In this document: in pieces, positions 46,363 to 55,695 of the stretch
Position numbering within the stretch: position 1 is the first letter of the stretch
Layout of the letters: each line of letters opens with the position of its first letter
Origin: Bisgaard Taxon 45
GTDB lineage: Bacteria; Pseudomonadota; Gammaproteobacteria; Enterobacterales; Pasteurellaceae
Reading direction: 5' to 3'
Assembly (NCBI GenBank): GCA_030783905.1
Contig: JAQAHH010000006.1
Span: 186,001-250,000 of the forward strand
DNA: 64,000 bases
The notes under the pieces: model-generated
Told to the model about the DNA's origin: nothing
Database searches by the model: none
The model's input: only the letters and a program-made list of their open reading frames with translations
Program-made: the position numbers and the translations under genes

Positions 46363-47751
46363 ATGCAACGTCTAGCTTTTTTTACTCTTCAACATATTCA
46401 TCAAAATGGCCTCAATTTACTGTCTCGTTATGCTGAAATTGAGTCTATATTACGCCGTCATTTGCCGCCAAGTACGGTTGACCTGTTTGCGCGACCAGAA
46501 GTGAATGCGGATGGTTCCACTGTGGCGTGGTACACAGAATTACAGGGACAACCGCATCTACTAGGCAAGAGTCAGGCAGATCAGCAACAATTCGCACAAA
46601 TTCAGCCCCATATTCAGCAATGTTTAAATGTGATTCATCACTTGAATCAAGATTTGAGCGCAAAGGGGCTACTGACGCCAGATCAAAGTACCTTGTTAAC
46701 GCAATTGGTTGAAGGGGCAAAGCATAATACCGTGCAGGTGTATATGATCAATAACACCCCGGTGATGACGGGTTGGGGACTCGGTGAGCGGATAGCCGAG
46801 CCTGTGCCTGTCAGCGCAGTGCCTACTAAGGCGAGCCGTTGGTATTGGTGGTTACTGCCATTCTTGTTATTACTGTTAGGTTTATTGCTTTGGTGGTTTT
46901 TCTGGCGTACGCCACTGGTTGAGAAAGCCGCAATCGTGCCACTAGCAGAACCGCCTAAGGATACTCAGCCACTCAAGGAAACACCACCTGTCGAATTACC
47001 TAAAGTCGAACCACCTAGCGTTGAGGCTCCACCAGAAAAGGTGTGTCGTCAGAAAATTATTCCTGCACAAGCACCACAAATGGTGATTGTTTTCAATAAT
47101 GCCTCAGGCATGCGTTACACCATTAAAGAAGGTATTAAAAAAATTGATGACTTTGATCGACGCTTAGAACGTGAAGCTGTCCCACGTAAAGAGATTGATT
47201 ATATGTATCGCAAGCCAAATCGGTCGACCGCATCAAAAGTGGCCGTCAATAACATTTTAGCCTCGATTGACCCACATATTGATATTGGTTTAGTGGAACT
47301 GAAAAGCTGTTTAACCAGAAAGCCAAAGACCTCAGCCGCGGTGGCACATGGTGTCTTTTCTGCTCAGCAACGTGAAACGTTGAAACAAAAAATCAATCAA
47401 ATGAAAGTGCGCGAGAATCAAGTGCCCGGTACACCAATTTATGAAGGATTAGAAAAAGCCTTAACGATGGTGGATGGGGTTGAGCGAGAAGCCTTGATTT
47501 TATTGATTACGGAAGGCAATGGTGATTGCACTTTGCGTGATCCTTGTCAGCTGATTAAACAAGAGATCCAACGCAGACCGAAATTGAAAGTGAATATTGT
47601 CAGCATTAATTCACCGTGGAATGCCACTGACTGCTTAGCTTCACTGACTGGGGGACACATTTTTAATCGTGAGGTGAACAGTGAGTTACAACTGACTGAA
47701 CTCATTAACCAAGCAGTGAAATCGGTGCAAACCGCGGAAATTTGTGAATAA
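46363..47751 (+). CDS. Paralogue with degenerate vWA metal site
   Basis: 462 residues, 12 bp after its paralogue, with a GAGGAAAG ribosome site. Same layout: head (about 1-143, LFARPEVNADGSTVAWYTEL and VYMINNTPVMTGWGLGE), Trp-rich helix (about 159-181), Pro-rich linker, and vWA-type domain (about 235-455). The metal-site residues are lost: Asp277, Ser279 and Ser281 of the paralogue correspond here to Asn245, Ala247 and Gly249, and the later Asp to Glu (LLITEGNGDC). The six periplasmic cysteines are kept at matching places, so the fold is maintained while metal binding is not. A terminator follows. Confidence 0.8.
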   Translation: MQRLAFFTLQHIHQNGLNLLSRYAEIESILRRHLPPSTVDLFARPEVNADGSTVAWYTELQGQPHLLGKSQADQQQFAQIQPHIQQCLNVIHHLNQDLSAKGLLTPDQSTLLTQLVEGAKHNTVQVYMINNTPVMTGWGLGERIAEPVPVSAVPTKASRWYWWLLPFLLLLLGLLLWWFFWRTPLVEKAAIVPLAEPPKDTQPLKETPPVELPKVEPPSVEAPPEKVCRQKIIPAQAPQMVIVFNNASGMRYTIKEGIKKIDDFDRRLEREAVPRKEIDYMYRKPNRSTASKVAVNNILASIDPHIDIGLVELKSCLTRKPKTSAAVAHGVFSAQQRETLKQKINQMKVRENQVPGTPIYEGLEKALTMVDGVEREALILLITEGNGDCTLRDPCQLIKQEIQRRPKLKVNIVSINSPWNATDCLASLTGGHIFNREVNSELQLTELINQAVKSVQTAEICE

Positions 47752-47769
47752 GCTTGTCTTATCTTATAA

Positions 47770-47800
47770 CCAGGCGGCTATGATGTCGCCTGATTTTTTT
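47770..47800 (+). terminator. Terminator at the end of the srf locus
   Basis: CAGGCG (47771-47776) pairs with CGCCTG (47787-47792), followed by ATTTTTTT. It marks the right end of the locus before mutS. Confidence 0.8.
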
Positions 47801-47879
47801 GCCTTCATAAAGCGGTATTTTGTCGTGTGATTTTATGCGAAAATAGACCGCACTTTTAATTATGTTTTAGAGATAGGAA

Positions 47880-50462
47880 ATGGATAACGTCGATTTGCAC
47901 ACGCCCATGATGCGTCAATATTTAGCACTGAAAGCCGAAAATCCGGATATTTTGTTGTTTTATCGTATGGGCGATTTTTATGAGCTTTTTTATGATGATG
48001 CGAAGAAAGCGTCAGCGTTGCTAGATATTTCGTTGACCAAGCGTGGGCAATCTGCCGGACAACCTATCCCGATGGCAGGCGTGCCTTACCATGCGGTAGA
48101 GGGCTATTTAGCCAAATTAGTCCAATTAGGTGAATCTGTTGCCATTTGTGAACAAGTTGGTGATCCAGCCACGTCAAAAGGCCCAGTTGAACGCCAAGTG
48201 GTGCGCATTGTCACCCCCGGCACGGTGAGCGATGAAAGTCTCCTACCCGAACGACAAGACAACCTGATCGCTACCGTATATCAAGAAAAAGATCGCTTTG
48301 GTTTAGCGATATTAGATATCACCTCAGGGCGTTTTCAGATCAGCGAACCCGAAGACCGTGCTAGCCTGCAAGCAGAGTTGCAACGCATTTCTCCAGTAGA
48401 ATTATTATATTGTGAAGATTTCGTCGATATGGCGTTGCTTGAACCCTTTAAAGGTTTACGCCGTCGCCCTATTTGGGAGTTTGAATTAGGTACGGCGATC
48501 CAATTGCTCAATCGTCAATTTCACACCAAAGATCTGCGTGGTTTCGGGGTGGAAAAAGCCCTTCTCGGGCTTTGTGCCGCTGGCTGTTTGTTGCAATATG
48601 CCAAAGATACCCAGCGCACTGCGTTACCGCATATCCAAAGTATTACCTTATTACAGCATGCTGACAATATTCAATTAGATGCCGCGACACGCCGTAATTT
48701 AGAACTCACCCAAAATCTCGGCGGAGGCATAGAAAACACCTTAGCATCCGTATTAGATAAATGCGTGACCCCAATGGGAAGCCGTTTATTGAAACGCTGG
48801 ATTCACCAGCCGATTCGTCAGCGTGAAACATTAATGGCTCGTCAACAGGCTATCGCGGCCATTTTACAGCAGGATTTAGTCGCAGAATTACAGCCTTATT
48901 TGCAACAAGTTGGCGATATGGAGCGGATTTTAGCCCGTGTTGCTTTACGTTCAGCACGACCTCGCGATTTAACCCGTTTACGCACTGCCCTTGAGCAAAT
49001 CCCGTATTTACGCGAGATTCTCGCGCGACAAACCTCGCCAAATTTGACCGCACTTTTGCAGCCAATTGGTGAGTTTTCGCCACAATTAGACTTATTACAG
49101 CGTGCAATTATTGATAATCCCCCGATGTTGATTCGTGATGGTGGGGTGATTGCCGAAGGCTACCATGCTGAGCTAGATGAATGGCGTAATTTATCGGAAG
49201 GGGCAACGCGCTATTTAGATGAGCTAGAGCAACGTGAGCGAGAAAGTACCGGTATTGATACGCTCAAAATTGGGTTTAACGCGGTGCACGGTTACTATAT
49301 TCAAATCAGCCAAGGACAAGCACACAAAGCACCAATGCATTATGTGCGTCGTCAAACCTTGAAAAATGCAGAACGTTATATCATTCCTGAGCTGAAAACC
49401 TATGAAGATAAAGTGCTCAAAGCCAAGAGCGCAGCACTGGCGTTAGAAAAACAGCTTTACGAACAATTATTTGATGAATTGCTACCGCACTTAGGCGCAT
49501 TACAGTTGGCGAGCTTAACCCTGTCGGAATTGGATGTCTTGACCAATTTAGCGGAGCGGGCAGACACTTTAAATTATGTGGCACCGCAATTTAGTGATGA
49601 GATTGGCGTGAATATTCAGCAAGGTCGTCACCCAGTCGTGGAACACGTGCTCAATGCCCCGTTTATTGCTAACCCTGTTTTGCTTACTCCTCAGCGTCAT
49701 TTATTGATTATCACGGGACCCAATATGGGCGGTAAGAGTACCTATATGCGTCAAACCGCATTGATTACGTTGATGGCATATATGGGCAGTTTTGTGCCAG
49801 CAGAAAGTGCGCTGATTGGTCCGATTGATCGTATTTTTACCCGTATTGGTGCCTCCGATGATCTGGCGTCAGGCCGTTCGACCTTTATGGTGGAAATGAC
49901 TGAAATGGCGAATATTTTGCACCAAGCTACCGCCAACAGCTTAGTGTTAATTGATGAAATTGGGCGGGGGACATCGACCTATGATGGTTTATCTTTAGCT
50001 TGGGCTTGTGCGGAATGGTTAGCCAAAAAGTTACGCTCTCTCACCTTATTTGCCACCCATTATTTTGAGCTGACGGTGTTGCCAGAACAGCTTGCCGGCA
50101 GTGCGAATGTGCATTTAGATGCGATAGAACATAATGACACGATTGCCTTTATGCATGCAGTACAAGAAGGAGCAGCGAGCAAGAGTTATGGTTTAGCCGT
50201 GGCGGCATTGGCGGGCGTGCCACACTCGGTGATTAAACTGGCGAAACAAAAATTAGCGCAATTAGAAAAGCTATCACAACAAAATGCCGATCAACGTATT
50301 CAAGATTTACGCCAACTCAATCAAACACAAGGCGAATTGGCGTTAATGGAAGAGGATGACAGCAAGACAGCGGTTTGGGAAATGCTCGAAAAACTTGATC
50401 CTGACGAACTCAGCCCAAAACAAGCATTGGCATATTTGTATCAGTTGAAGAAGTTGGTTTGA
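47880..50462 (+). CDS. mutS: DNA mismatch repair protein MutS
   Basis: Recognises base mismatches and starts MutL/MutH-dependent repair. The 860 residues are of normal length. The mismatch-contact motif is in [17 protein letters not shown] (Phe-x-Glu, about residue 38), the Walker A motif is GPNMGGKST (about 614-622), the Walker B motif [15 protein letters not shown], and the signature region RSTFMVEM. Two uptake signals lie inside. An uptake signal at 47847-47855 and AGATAGGAA precede the start. The product is convergent with anmK. Confidence 0.98.
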   Translation: MDNVDLHTPMMRQYLALKAENPDILLFYRMGDFYELFYDDAKKASALLDISLTKRGQSAGQPIPMAGVPYHAVEGYLAKLVQLGESVAICEQVGDPATSKGPVERQVVRIVTPGTVSDESLLPERQDNLIATVYQEKDRFGLAILDITSGRFQISEPEDRASLQAELQRISPVELLYCEDFVDMALLEPFKGLRRRPIWEFELGTAIQLLNRQFHTKDLRGFGVEKALLGLCAAGCLLQYAKDTQRTALPHIQSITLLQHADNIQLDAATRRNLELTQNLGGGIENTLASVLDKCVTPMGSRLLKRWIHQPIRQRETLMARQQAIAAILQQDLVAELQPYLQQVGDMERILARVALRSARPRDLTRLRTALEQIPYLREILARQTSPNLTALLQPIGEFSPQLDLLQRAIIDNPPMLIRDGGVIAEGYHAELDEWRNLSEGATRYLDELEQRERESTGIDTLKIGFNAVHGYYIQISQGQAHKAPMHYVRRQTLKNAERYIIPELKTYEDKVLKAKSAALALEKQLYEQLFDELLPHLGALQLASLTLSELDVLTNLAERADTLNYVAPQFSDEIGVNIQQGRHPVVEHVLNAPFIANPVLLTPQRHLLIITGPNMGGKSTYMRQTALITLMAYMGSFVPAESALIGPIDRIFTRIGASDDLASGRSTFMVEMTEMANILHQATANSLVLIDEIGRGTSTYDGLSLAWACAEWLAKKLRSLTLFATHYFELTVLPEQLAGSANVHLDAIEHNDTIAFMHAVQEGAASKSYGLAVAALAGVPHSVIKLAKQKLAQLEKLSQQNADQRIQDLRQLNQTQGELALMEEDDSKTAVWEMLEKLDPDELSPKQALAYLYQLKKLV

Positions 50463-50469
50463 GCGCAAC

Positions 50470-50500
50470 AAAAAAGTGGGGATGTCACCCACTTTTTTAA
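50470..50500. terminator. Bidirectional terminator, mutS versus anmK
   Basis: AAAAAAGTGGG pairs with CCCACTTTTTT around a short loop, giving a T run on either strand; it lies between two convergent genes. Confidence 0.9.
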
Positions 50501-50528
50501 CGATGGGGGTGTCAACAAGAGGCAAGTG

Positions 50529-51647
50529 TCATTCTGCTATGACCTTTTCCTTCGGATAAATTGCCCCCAAACTGACCGCACTTTTTGCCCCTGTGACACT
50601 AGGTAAATTGCCCGGGAGATCATTGAGGCGTTGATAGGCGAGCCAAGCGAAAGCAGCAGCTTCCACATAATCCGCATCCAAGCCGTAATCGTTGGTAGTT
50701 TGCACTTGCCACTGTGGCAGTAAGGCGGTGAGGCGTGCCATCAATAGCGTATTTTTTACTCCACCACCACACACCAATAAATGGCGTTCTAACGCTGTTT
50801 CAATTTGATTCAGCTGATCCACAATGCTTTGTGCGGTGAGTTCCACCAAGGTCGCTTGCACATCTTGTGGCAAAAGTGCGGGATGTTTGGCTAACTTTTT
50901 GTTTAGCCAAGCTAGATTGAATAATTCGCGTCCTGTGCTTTTTGGTGCGGGGAGTGCAAAAAATGGCTCATCCAATAAATCCGCTAATAAGGCATGATTT
51001 ACTGTGCCAGATTTCGCCCATGTTGCATCTTTATCATAGGCTTTGCCCTGATGTTTTTCTATCCAAGTATCGAGTAAGGTATTACCCGGCCCTGTGTCAT
51101 AGCCAATTACTTCCTGATTGGGCAGTAAACGCGAAATATTACTGATACCGCCTACATTGAGTACCACAGTCGCTTGATTCGGTTTAAGAAACAACGATTG
51201 ATGAAAAGCGGGCACCAGTGGCGCGCCTTGTCCCCCAAATGCCATGTCTTTACGACGAAAATCCGCCACCGTAGTAATGCCCGTTTTGGCCGCGATTACG
51301 TTAGCATCGCCAATTTGCATGGTAAACGGATAGTGGCTATTTGGGGAATGCCAAATGGTTTGTCCATGACAACCAATTGCCATGATCTGTTCTGGTGAAA
51401 GCCGATGTTGTTGTAAGAATTGTTGAATGCAATCGGTATAGAGCAAACCCAGTTGATGATCTAACTCACCTAAGGCTTGTAAGGTGGTTTCTCCGGAATG
51501 ACATAAGGCAGAAATTTGTTGCCGTATTGCGGGTGGCATAGGGTAAAAATCTGCATGGATAAGTTGTGGTTGCTGACAGGAAAAATCCATTAATGCCAAA
51601 TCCACCCCGTCTAAACTGGTGCCAGACATGACCCCGATATAGTACAT
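50529..51647 (-). CDS. anmK: Anhydro-N-acetylmuramic acid kinase
   Basis: Phosphorylates and opens 1,6-anhydroMurNAc recovered from cell-wall turnover, giving MurNAc-6-phosphate. The start at 51647 ([19 protein letters not shown]) has a GGAGG ribosome site; 372 residues. The ASKHA-kinase loops are [10 protein letters not shown] at the N-terminus, [20 protein letters not shown] with [11 protein letters not shown], and [13 protein letters not shown] near the C-terminus. An uptake signal at 50575 encodes Ser-Ala-Val close to the C-terminal end. Confidence 0.96.
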   Translation of the reverse strand: MYYIGVMSGTSLDGVDLALMDFSCQQPQLIHADFYPMPPAIRQQISALCHSGETTLQALGELDHQLGLLYTDCIQQFLQQHRLSPEQIMAIGCHGQTIWHSPNSHYPFTMQIGDANVIAAKTGITTVADFRRKDMAFGGQGAPLVPAFHQSLFLKPNQATVVLNVGGISNISRLLPNQEVIGYDTGPGNTLLDTWIEKHQGKAYDKDATWAKSGTVNHALLADLLDEPFFALPAPKSTGRELFNLAWLNKKLAKHPALLPQDVQATLVELTAQSIVDQLNQIETALERHLLVCGGGVKNTLLMARLTALLPQWQVQTTNDYGLDADYVEAAAFAWLAYQRLNDLPGNLPSVTGAKSAVSLGAIYPKEKVIAE

Positions 51648-51730
51648 AGTTGCCTCCTTCATTTCAGCTTGCGTGAATTTCATTATAGGGGAAGGGGAAA
51701 AAATAGCCAAAGTTTAGTTTTCAAAAGTCA

Positions 51731-51757
51731 TAAAAATAGACGCCATAAGCGCCTATT
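51731..51757 (-). terminator. Hairpin after the nitroreductase gene
   Basis: On the minus strand AATAGGCGC pairs with GCGTCTATT (one G-T pair) around TTATG, then TTTTA. It lies about 30 bases after the nitroreductase stop. Confidence 0.65.
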
Positions 51758-51787
51758 CTTGGTTTTCTTTCGCTAAAGTGCGGGTTG

Positions 51788-52456
51788 TTATCTCACCCAT
51801 TCCACCACATCGTCAAAGGCTTGGCGTGTTTTGGCTTTGGCTTCATTTAAACGGTAGCCAAAGGCGATCATCACGCTGAGTTTATAGCTGTTCGGATCAT
51901 AAAGCCCATGTGCCACAAACGCCTGGTCCATTTTTTCCAAAGGGAACCCTTCAATTGGGGTAGAATCAATACCGAGCATGGCCGCACTAGTGAGCATATT
52001 CGCCATGGCAATATAGCTTTGCCGGCAGGCCCAATCATAAAAGGCTTTTGGATTGTCCGTTAAGGCAAAATCTTGTTCAGTAAAAGTGCGGTAGAAATTC
52101 TGGCGTATTTTGCGCATATCTTCGGGGATATGGTGCACATCTCGCATGATATGTTGCACATAGTCACCTTCCGCAAGCAAAGTGTCGGGTTGACGCACCA
52201 ACACCACCACAAAATGGCTACAATCCATCACTTTGTCTTTTGCGCCCCAAGCGATATCGCGGATCAATGCTCGAATGTCGGGCTTTTCAATCACTAAGAA
52301 TTTCCACGGCTCAAAGCCAAATGAGCTCGGTGAAAGGCGACCTGTTTCCAAGATAAAACGGAAATCGTCTTCACTGATTTTTTTGGTCGGATCATACGCC
52401 TTACAAGCGTGACGAAAGTGGAAAGCATCGAGAATATCCGTTTTTGAAATAGGCAT
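51788..52456 (-). CDS. NAD(P)H-dependent nitroreductase family flavoprotein
   Basis: A 222-residue FMN-dependent oxidoreductase of the NfsB-like nitroreductase family. Motifs: FRHACKAYDPTKKISEDDF (FMN phosphate contacts), RLSPSSFGFEPWKFLVIE, and GIDSTPIEGFPLEKMDQAF near the flavin-binding C-terminal region. The start has a GGGGAGA ribosome site. An H. influenzae protein of similar size and sequence is known. The natural substrate is uncertain. An uptake signal occurs inside (52084) and one lies just upstream of the start (52469). Confidence 0.9.
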   Translation of the reverse strand: MPISKTDILDAFHFRHACKAYDPTKKISEDDFRFILETGRLSPSSFGFEPWKFLVIEKPDIRALIRDIAWGAKDKVMDCSHFVVVLVRQPDTLLAEGDYVQHIMRDVHHIPEDMRKIRQNFYRTFTEQDFALTDNPKAFYDWACRQSYIAMANMLTSAAMLGIDSTPIEGFPLEKMDQAFVAHGLYDPNSYKLSVMIAFGYRLNEAKAKTRQAFDDVVEWVR

Positions 52457-52496
52457 AGTTTTCTCCCCAAGTGCGGTGGTTTTTCAAAAAGTGTGT

Positions 52497-53864
52497 TTAG
52501 ATAATTCGGGAAAACTGTTGGCGTTTCGCTTGTTCCCTAGAATAGGTATCAAAACATAAACAAATATTACGAATCAGCAAACGTCCTTTGGCTGACACCT
52601 GAATTGCGTTCTCACCGATCGCTAATAGCCCGTCTTGGCATAATGGCTCGAGCAGTTTTAAATCTTCGGCAAAATGCGATCTAAATTGAATGCCATATTG
52701 TTGCTCAATGGGTTGATAATCCAATTTAAAGTTACAGATTAATTGCTTGATCACATCGCGGCGTAAGCAATCTTCCTCTGTCATCGCTAAGCCTTTGTAT
52801 AAGGCAATACCGGTGTTATCGATTGCCGTATAATAATGTTTTAATTCTTTTTGATTTTGTGCGTAAGTATCGCCTAACAAACTGATTGCCGATACGCCCA
52901 AGCCCAATAGGTCGCATTCTTCTTGGGTGGTGTAACCTTGGAAATTGCGGTGTAGCACACCGTTTTGTTGGGCAATGGCTAATTCATCATCAGGTTTGGC
53001 AAAATGATCCATGCCAATAAAGCGATAACCCGCATTGCCTAAGGTTTCGATGGTGTTTTGCAAGATCGTTAATTTGGTTTCTGGTGGCGGTAATTGTTCA
53101 TGTTTAATCTTTGCTTGTCCGGCAAAACGGCTTGGCAAATGGGCGTAATTGAACACACTTAAACGATCGGGATTCAGGGCAATCACTTTTTGCAGCGTGA
53201 ACATGAAACTGTCCACAGTTTGGAGTGGCAGACCGTAAATTAAATCAAGGTTGGTGGATTGGAAACCGAGCTGACGTGCGCGTGTGAGTAAGGCTTCAAT
53301 AAAGTCTTCATCTTGCACACGGTTAATAGCTTTTTGTACCTCTTTATTAAAATCTTGCACGCCCATACTCATGCGATTAAAACCAATACCACGCAAATGA
53401 TCGAGCATATCGAGTTCAATTTCACGCGGATCCATTTCAATACTGATTTCCGCATCGGGGGCAATCGTAAAATGTTTGCGCAACATCGCCATTAAGCGTG
53501 CAGATTGTTGTTCAGTGAGATAGGTTGGCGTCCCCCCACCCCAATGCACCTGGGTCGCGATACGATCTTTAAATAGTGGTGCGCGGCTTTCTATTTCTCG
53601 CTCTAAAAAGTCGAGATAAATATCTGCTTTATGTTGATGACGGGTAATCGTTTTATTACAGGCACAGAAATAACAGAGTTTATGACAAAAGGGAATATGC
53701 ACATACAGTGAAAGGGGACGGTTCGGATAACGTTTTGCCGCCTGAATAAAATCTTGGTTGGTGTAATGTTCATGAAATTCTAATGCAGTCGGATAGGACG
53801 TATAGCGAGGTCCTGACTGATTATATTTTTGAATGAGTGCCAAGTCCCAAATAATCTCGGACAT
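52497..53864 (-). CDS. hemN: Oxygen-independent coproporphyrinogen III oxidase
   Basis: Radical-SAM enzyme that decarboxylates coproporphyrinogen III to protoporphyrinogen IX without oxygen. The 455 residues match HemN (E. coli 457). The cluster cysteines are Cys60, Cys64 and Cys67 with the additional Cys69 (HIPFCHKLCYFCACNK), as in E. coli HemN; VHWGGGTPTYL and the C-terminal HemN domain are present. It completes, with hemC/hemD, part of the haem pathway in this window. Third gene of yihI-DUF2489-hemN (23-bp gap). Confidence 0.97.
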   Translation of the reverse strand: MSEIIWDLALIQKYNQSGPRYTSYPTALEFHEHYTNQDFIQAAKRYPNRPLSLYVHIPFCHKLCYFCACNKTITRHQHKADIYLDFLEREIESRAPLFKDRIATQVHWGGGTPTYLTEQQSARLMAMLRKHFTIAPDAEISIEMDPREIELDMLDHLRGIGFNRMSMGVQDFNKEVQKAINRVQDEDFIEALLTRARQLGFQSTNLDLIYGLPLQTVDSFMFTLQKVIALNPDRLSVFNYAHLPSRFAGQAKIKHEQLPPPETKLTILQNTIETLGNAGYRFIGMDHFAKPDDELAIAQQNGVLHRNFQGYTTQEECDLLGLGVSAISLLGDTYAQNQKELKHYYTAIDNTGIALYKGLAMTEEDCLRRDVIKQLICNFKLDYQPIEQQYGIQFRSHFAEDLKLLEPLCQDGLLAIGENAIQVSAKGRLLIRNICLCFDTYSREQAKRQQFSRII

Positions 53865-53887
53865 GATTTCCCCCGATAAGCTTCAAT

Positions 53888-54316
53888 TTACTTCATATCA
53901 ATTAATAACTGCTGTAATTCTAAACGAATTTTTTGCTCTAAGTCTGCCTCGGCACTTTCGCGCTGCAAGTCTAAACGCATACGTTCATTTTTCTTTAACT
54001 CACGACGTTTTTCATGGGTCGGCATATCCATCACCACTTCATAAAGCTGATACATGGCTTGATAATCTTTTAGCTTTTTGCCTAAGGGGTCCAGTAACAT
54101 TTTTAACCGAATAACCCCTTCAGAATGGTTACAGTCGCCCGTTTGCATGGCTTTTGCAATGATCACAATACTCTCAGTTAAACGCTGGCTACGGGCGGCA
54201 CGGATGTTAGCTATGGCTTTTTTCTGCTTTTGTAAGGCAACAAGTAAATAGCCCGCATAGCTTGCCATTGCCACGATAATCACAACAGCGAGAATCAATA
54301 AAAGGGTTGTCCACAT
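53888..54316 (-). CDS. DUF2489-type small membrane protein
   Basis: A 142-residue protein with one N-terminal helix (about 2-27, LLLILAVVIIVAMASYAGYLLVA; inner membrane) and a charged helical cytoplasmic part. QKKAIANIRAARSQRLTESIVIIAKAMQTGDCNHSEGVIR matches proteins annotated DUF2489 found between yihI and hemN in related bacteria. The start is five bases after yihI. No function is known. Confidence 0.85.
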   Translation of the reverse strand: MWTTLLLILAVVIIVAMASYAGYLLVALQKQKKAIANIRAARSQRLTESIVIIAKAMQTGDCNHSEGVIRLKMLLDPLGKKLKDYQAMYQLYEVVMDMPTHEKRRELKKNERMRLDLQRESAEADLEQKIRLELQQLLIDMK

Positions 54317-54321
54317 GATGT

Positions 54322-54891
54322 TTATCTAAATTGGTTAATATCGATTTTTTCAAAGGTGCGGTATAAATCTTCTTCAGAATCGTCTTCGTCCGAAATACCA
54401 AGTTCGTCCATTAATTGTGCAATTCGAGCGAGACATTCATCGACAAATTGTTGATCTTGGCTACTCAAGGTTTTGCCTGCGTCAAGATCGTCTAACAATT
54501 GATTTAAACACTCGTTATTTTCGAGTAATTCCAACTCCAGCATTGGATCCTGTTTCGGTCGTTTTTCCTCAACTTTCATTGGTGGAATAGTCATGCCTTT
54601 TTCGGGTTTATTCACAAATTCCACAATTAAAGGCACTTTTTTACGACTACCAATACGCGGATCTTTTTTTGCTACTGCTTGATTCTGTTGATTATTTTCG
54701 GTGGCACTGTGACGAGAGCCAGAGGCTAAGCCCTTGCGTTTCTTTTTCTTTTTCTCTTCACGCGCTTTCGCATCTAATTCATAACGGGTTAACTTTTTGC
54801 CCGCTTTACCTTTGGGTAATTCCACTTTTTTATCTGCTTTACGCGCAGGCATAATATCGGTAATGCGGCGTGTTTTTTTCTGACGAGCCAT
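54322..54891 (-). CDS. yihI: Der GTPase-activating protein YihI
   Basis: Stimulates GTP hydrolysis by the ribosome assembly GTPase Der. The 189 residues are highly charged: a basic N-terminal half ([12 protein letters not shown] ... [16 protein letters not shown]) and an acidic C-terminal half ([41 protein letters not shown]). The pattern [12 protein letters not shown] is characteristic. First gene of yihI-DUF2489-hemN. Confidence 0.92.
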   Translation of the reverse strand: MARQKKTRRITDIMPARKADKKVELPKGKAGKKLTRYELDAKAREEKKKKKRKGLASGSRHSATENNQQNQAVAKKDPRIGSRKKVPLIVEFVNKPEKGMTIPPMKVEEKRPKQDPMLELELLENNECLNQLLDDLDAGKTLSSQDQQFVDECLARIAQLMDELGISDEDDSEEDLYRTFEKIDINQFR

Positions 54892-54955
54892 AGTCTTTTC
54901 TCTTTATATTCATCGTTGATGGTAGATTGTACCATTTAAAATCGGTTTTACTTAA

Positions 54956-55615
54956 TTAAAACGTAGGCGGTACACTAAAGCTTAGCCACTCATGCGTGAT
55001 GGGATGACTAAATTCTAACTGTTCTGCGTGTAAACACAAGCGAGGCGAGAGGGCTTTGGCTTGTGGTGGGGCATAGAATTTATCACCTAAAATTGGGTGT
55101 CCAAGGGCAAGCATATGCAATCTCAATTGGTGAGAACGTCCTGTAATTGGCGTGAGTTTCACTCTTGTTGTGTTGTTAGGATAGCGGGCTAGCACCTCAT
55201 ATAACGTGAGCGCTGGTTTACCCCGCTCAAAGCAAATTTTTTGGCGAGGGCGGTTTTCCCAGTCACAAATTAATGGCAAGTTGACTTCCCCTTGGTCTTC
55301 CTCCAGATGTCCCCATACCAACGCTTGATAATGTTTTTTCGGTTCACGTTCACGAAACTGGCGTTTCAGTTCGCGATCAGCCGCTTTGCTTAACGCAAAC
55401 AAAATTAAGCCGCTGGTGGACATATCTAAGCGGTGAGCAGGTTCACAGAAACCGTATTTTTCTTTCACGCGTGACATTGCACTGTCGTAATATTGCGGTT
55501 GATTGCCCGGCACGGAAAGCAAGCCGCTCGGTTTGTTGATCACCACAAAATGATCATCGTAATGAACGATATCAAGGTAAGGATCGGTGGGTGGGGTGTA
55601 ACTGATTAATGCCAT
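54956..55615 (-). CDS. rluA: rRNA/tRNA pseudouridine synthase RluA
   Basis: Dual-specificity synthase that makes pseudouridine 746 in 23S rRNA and 32 in several tRNAs. The 219 residues have the catalytic motif HRLDMSTSGLILFA with Asp64 as catalytic residue, and the C-terminal blocks GRSHQLRLHMLALGHPILGDKFY. No S4 domain, as expected for RluA. It lies 80 bp after rapA, the same order as in enterobacteria. Confidence 0.94.
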   Translation of the reverse strand: MALISYTPPTDPYLDIVHYDDHFVVINKPSGLLSVPGNQPQYYDSAMSRVKEKYGFCEPAHRLDMSTSGLILFALSKAADRELKRQFREREPKKHYQALVWGHLEEDQGEVNLPLICDWENRPRQKICFERGKPALTLYEVLARYPNNTTRVKLTPITGRSHQLRLHMLALGHPILGDKFYAPPQAKALSPRLCLHAEQLEFSHPITHEWLSFSVPPTF

Positions 55616-55695
55616 GTTCTTTGCTCAATGTGACTGGCACAAGCTGTTTGCCTGTGCCGTTTTACGTTAAAAGTGCGGTACTTTTTCACCCTGTT

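Noticed and set aside
29690-47751. srf locus as a type VI secretion cluster or prophage
   Set aside because: FGE-like and vWA domains occur near type VI systems, but no sheath, tube, baseplate, TssJLM or ClpV genes are present, and there is no integrase, capsid or terminase gene.
55637-55662. Inverted repeat GGCACA ... TGTGCC between rapA and rluA as terminator
   Set aside because: The stem is only six bases and no T run follows in the direction of transcription; the genes may be co-transcribed.
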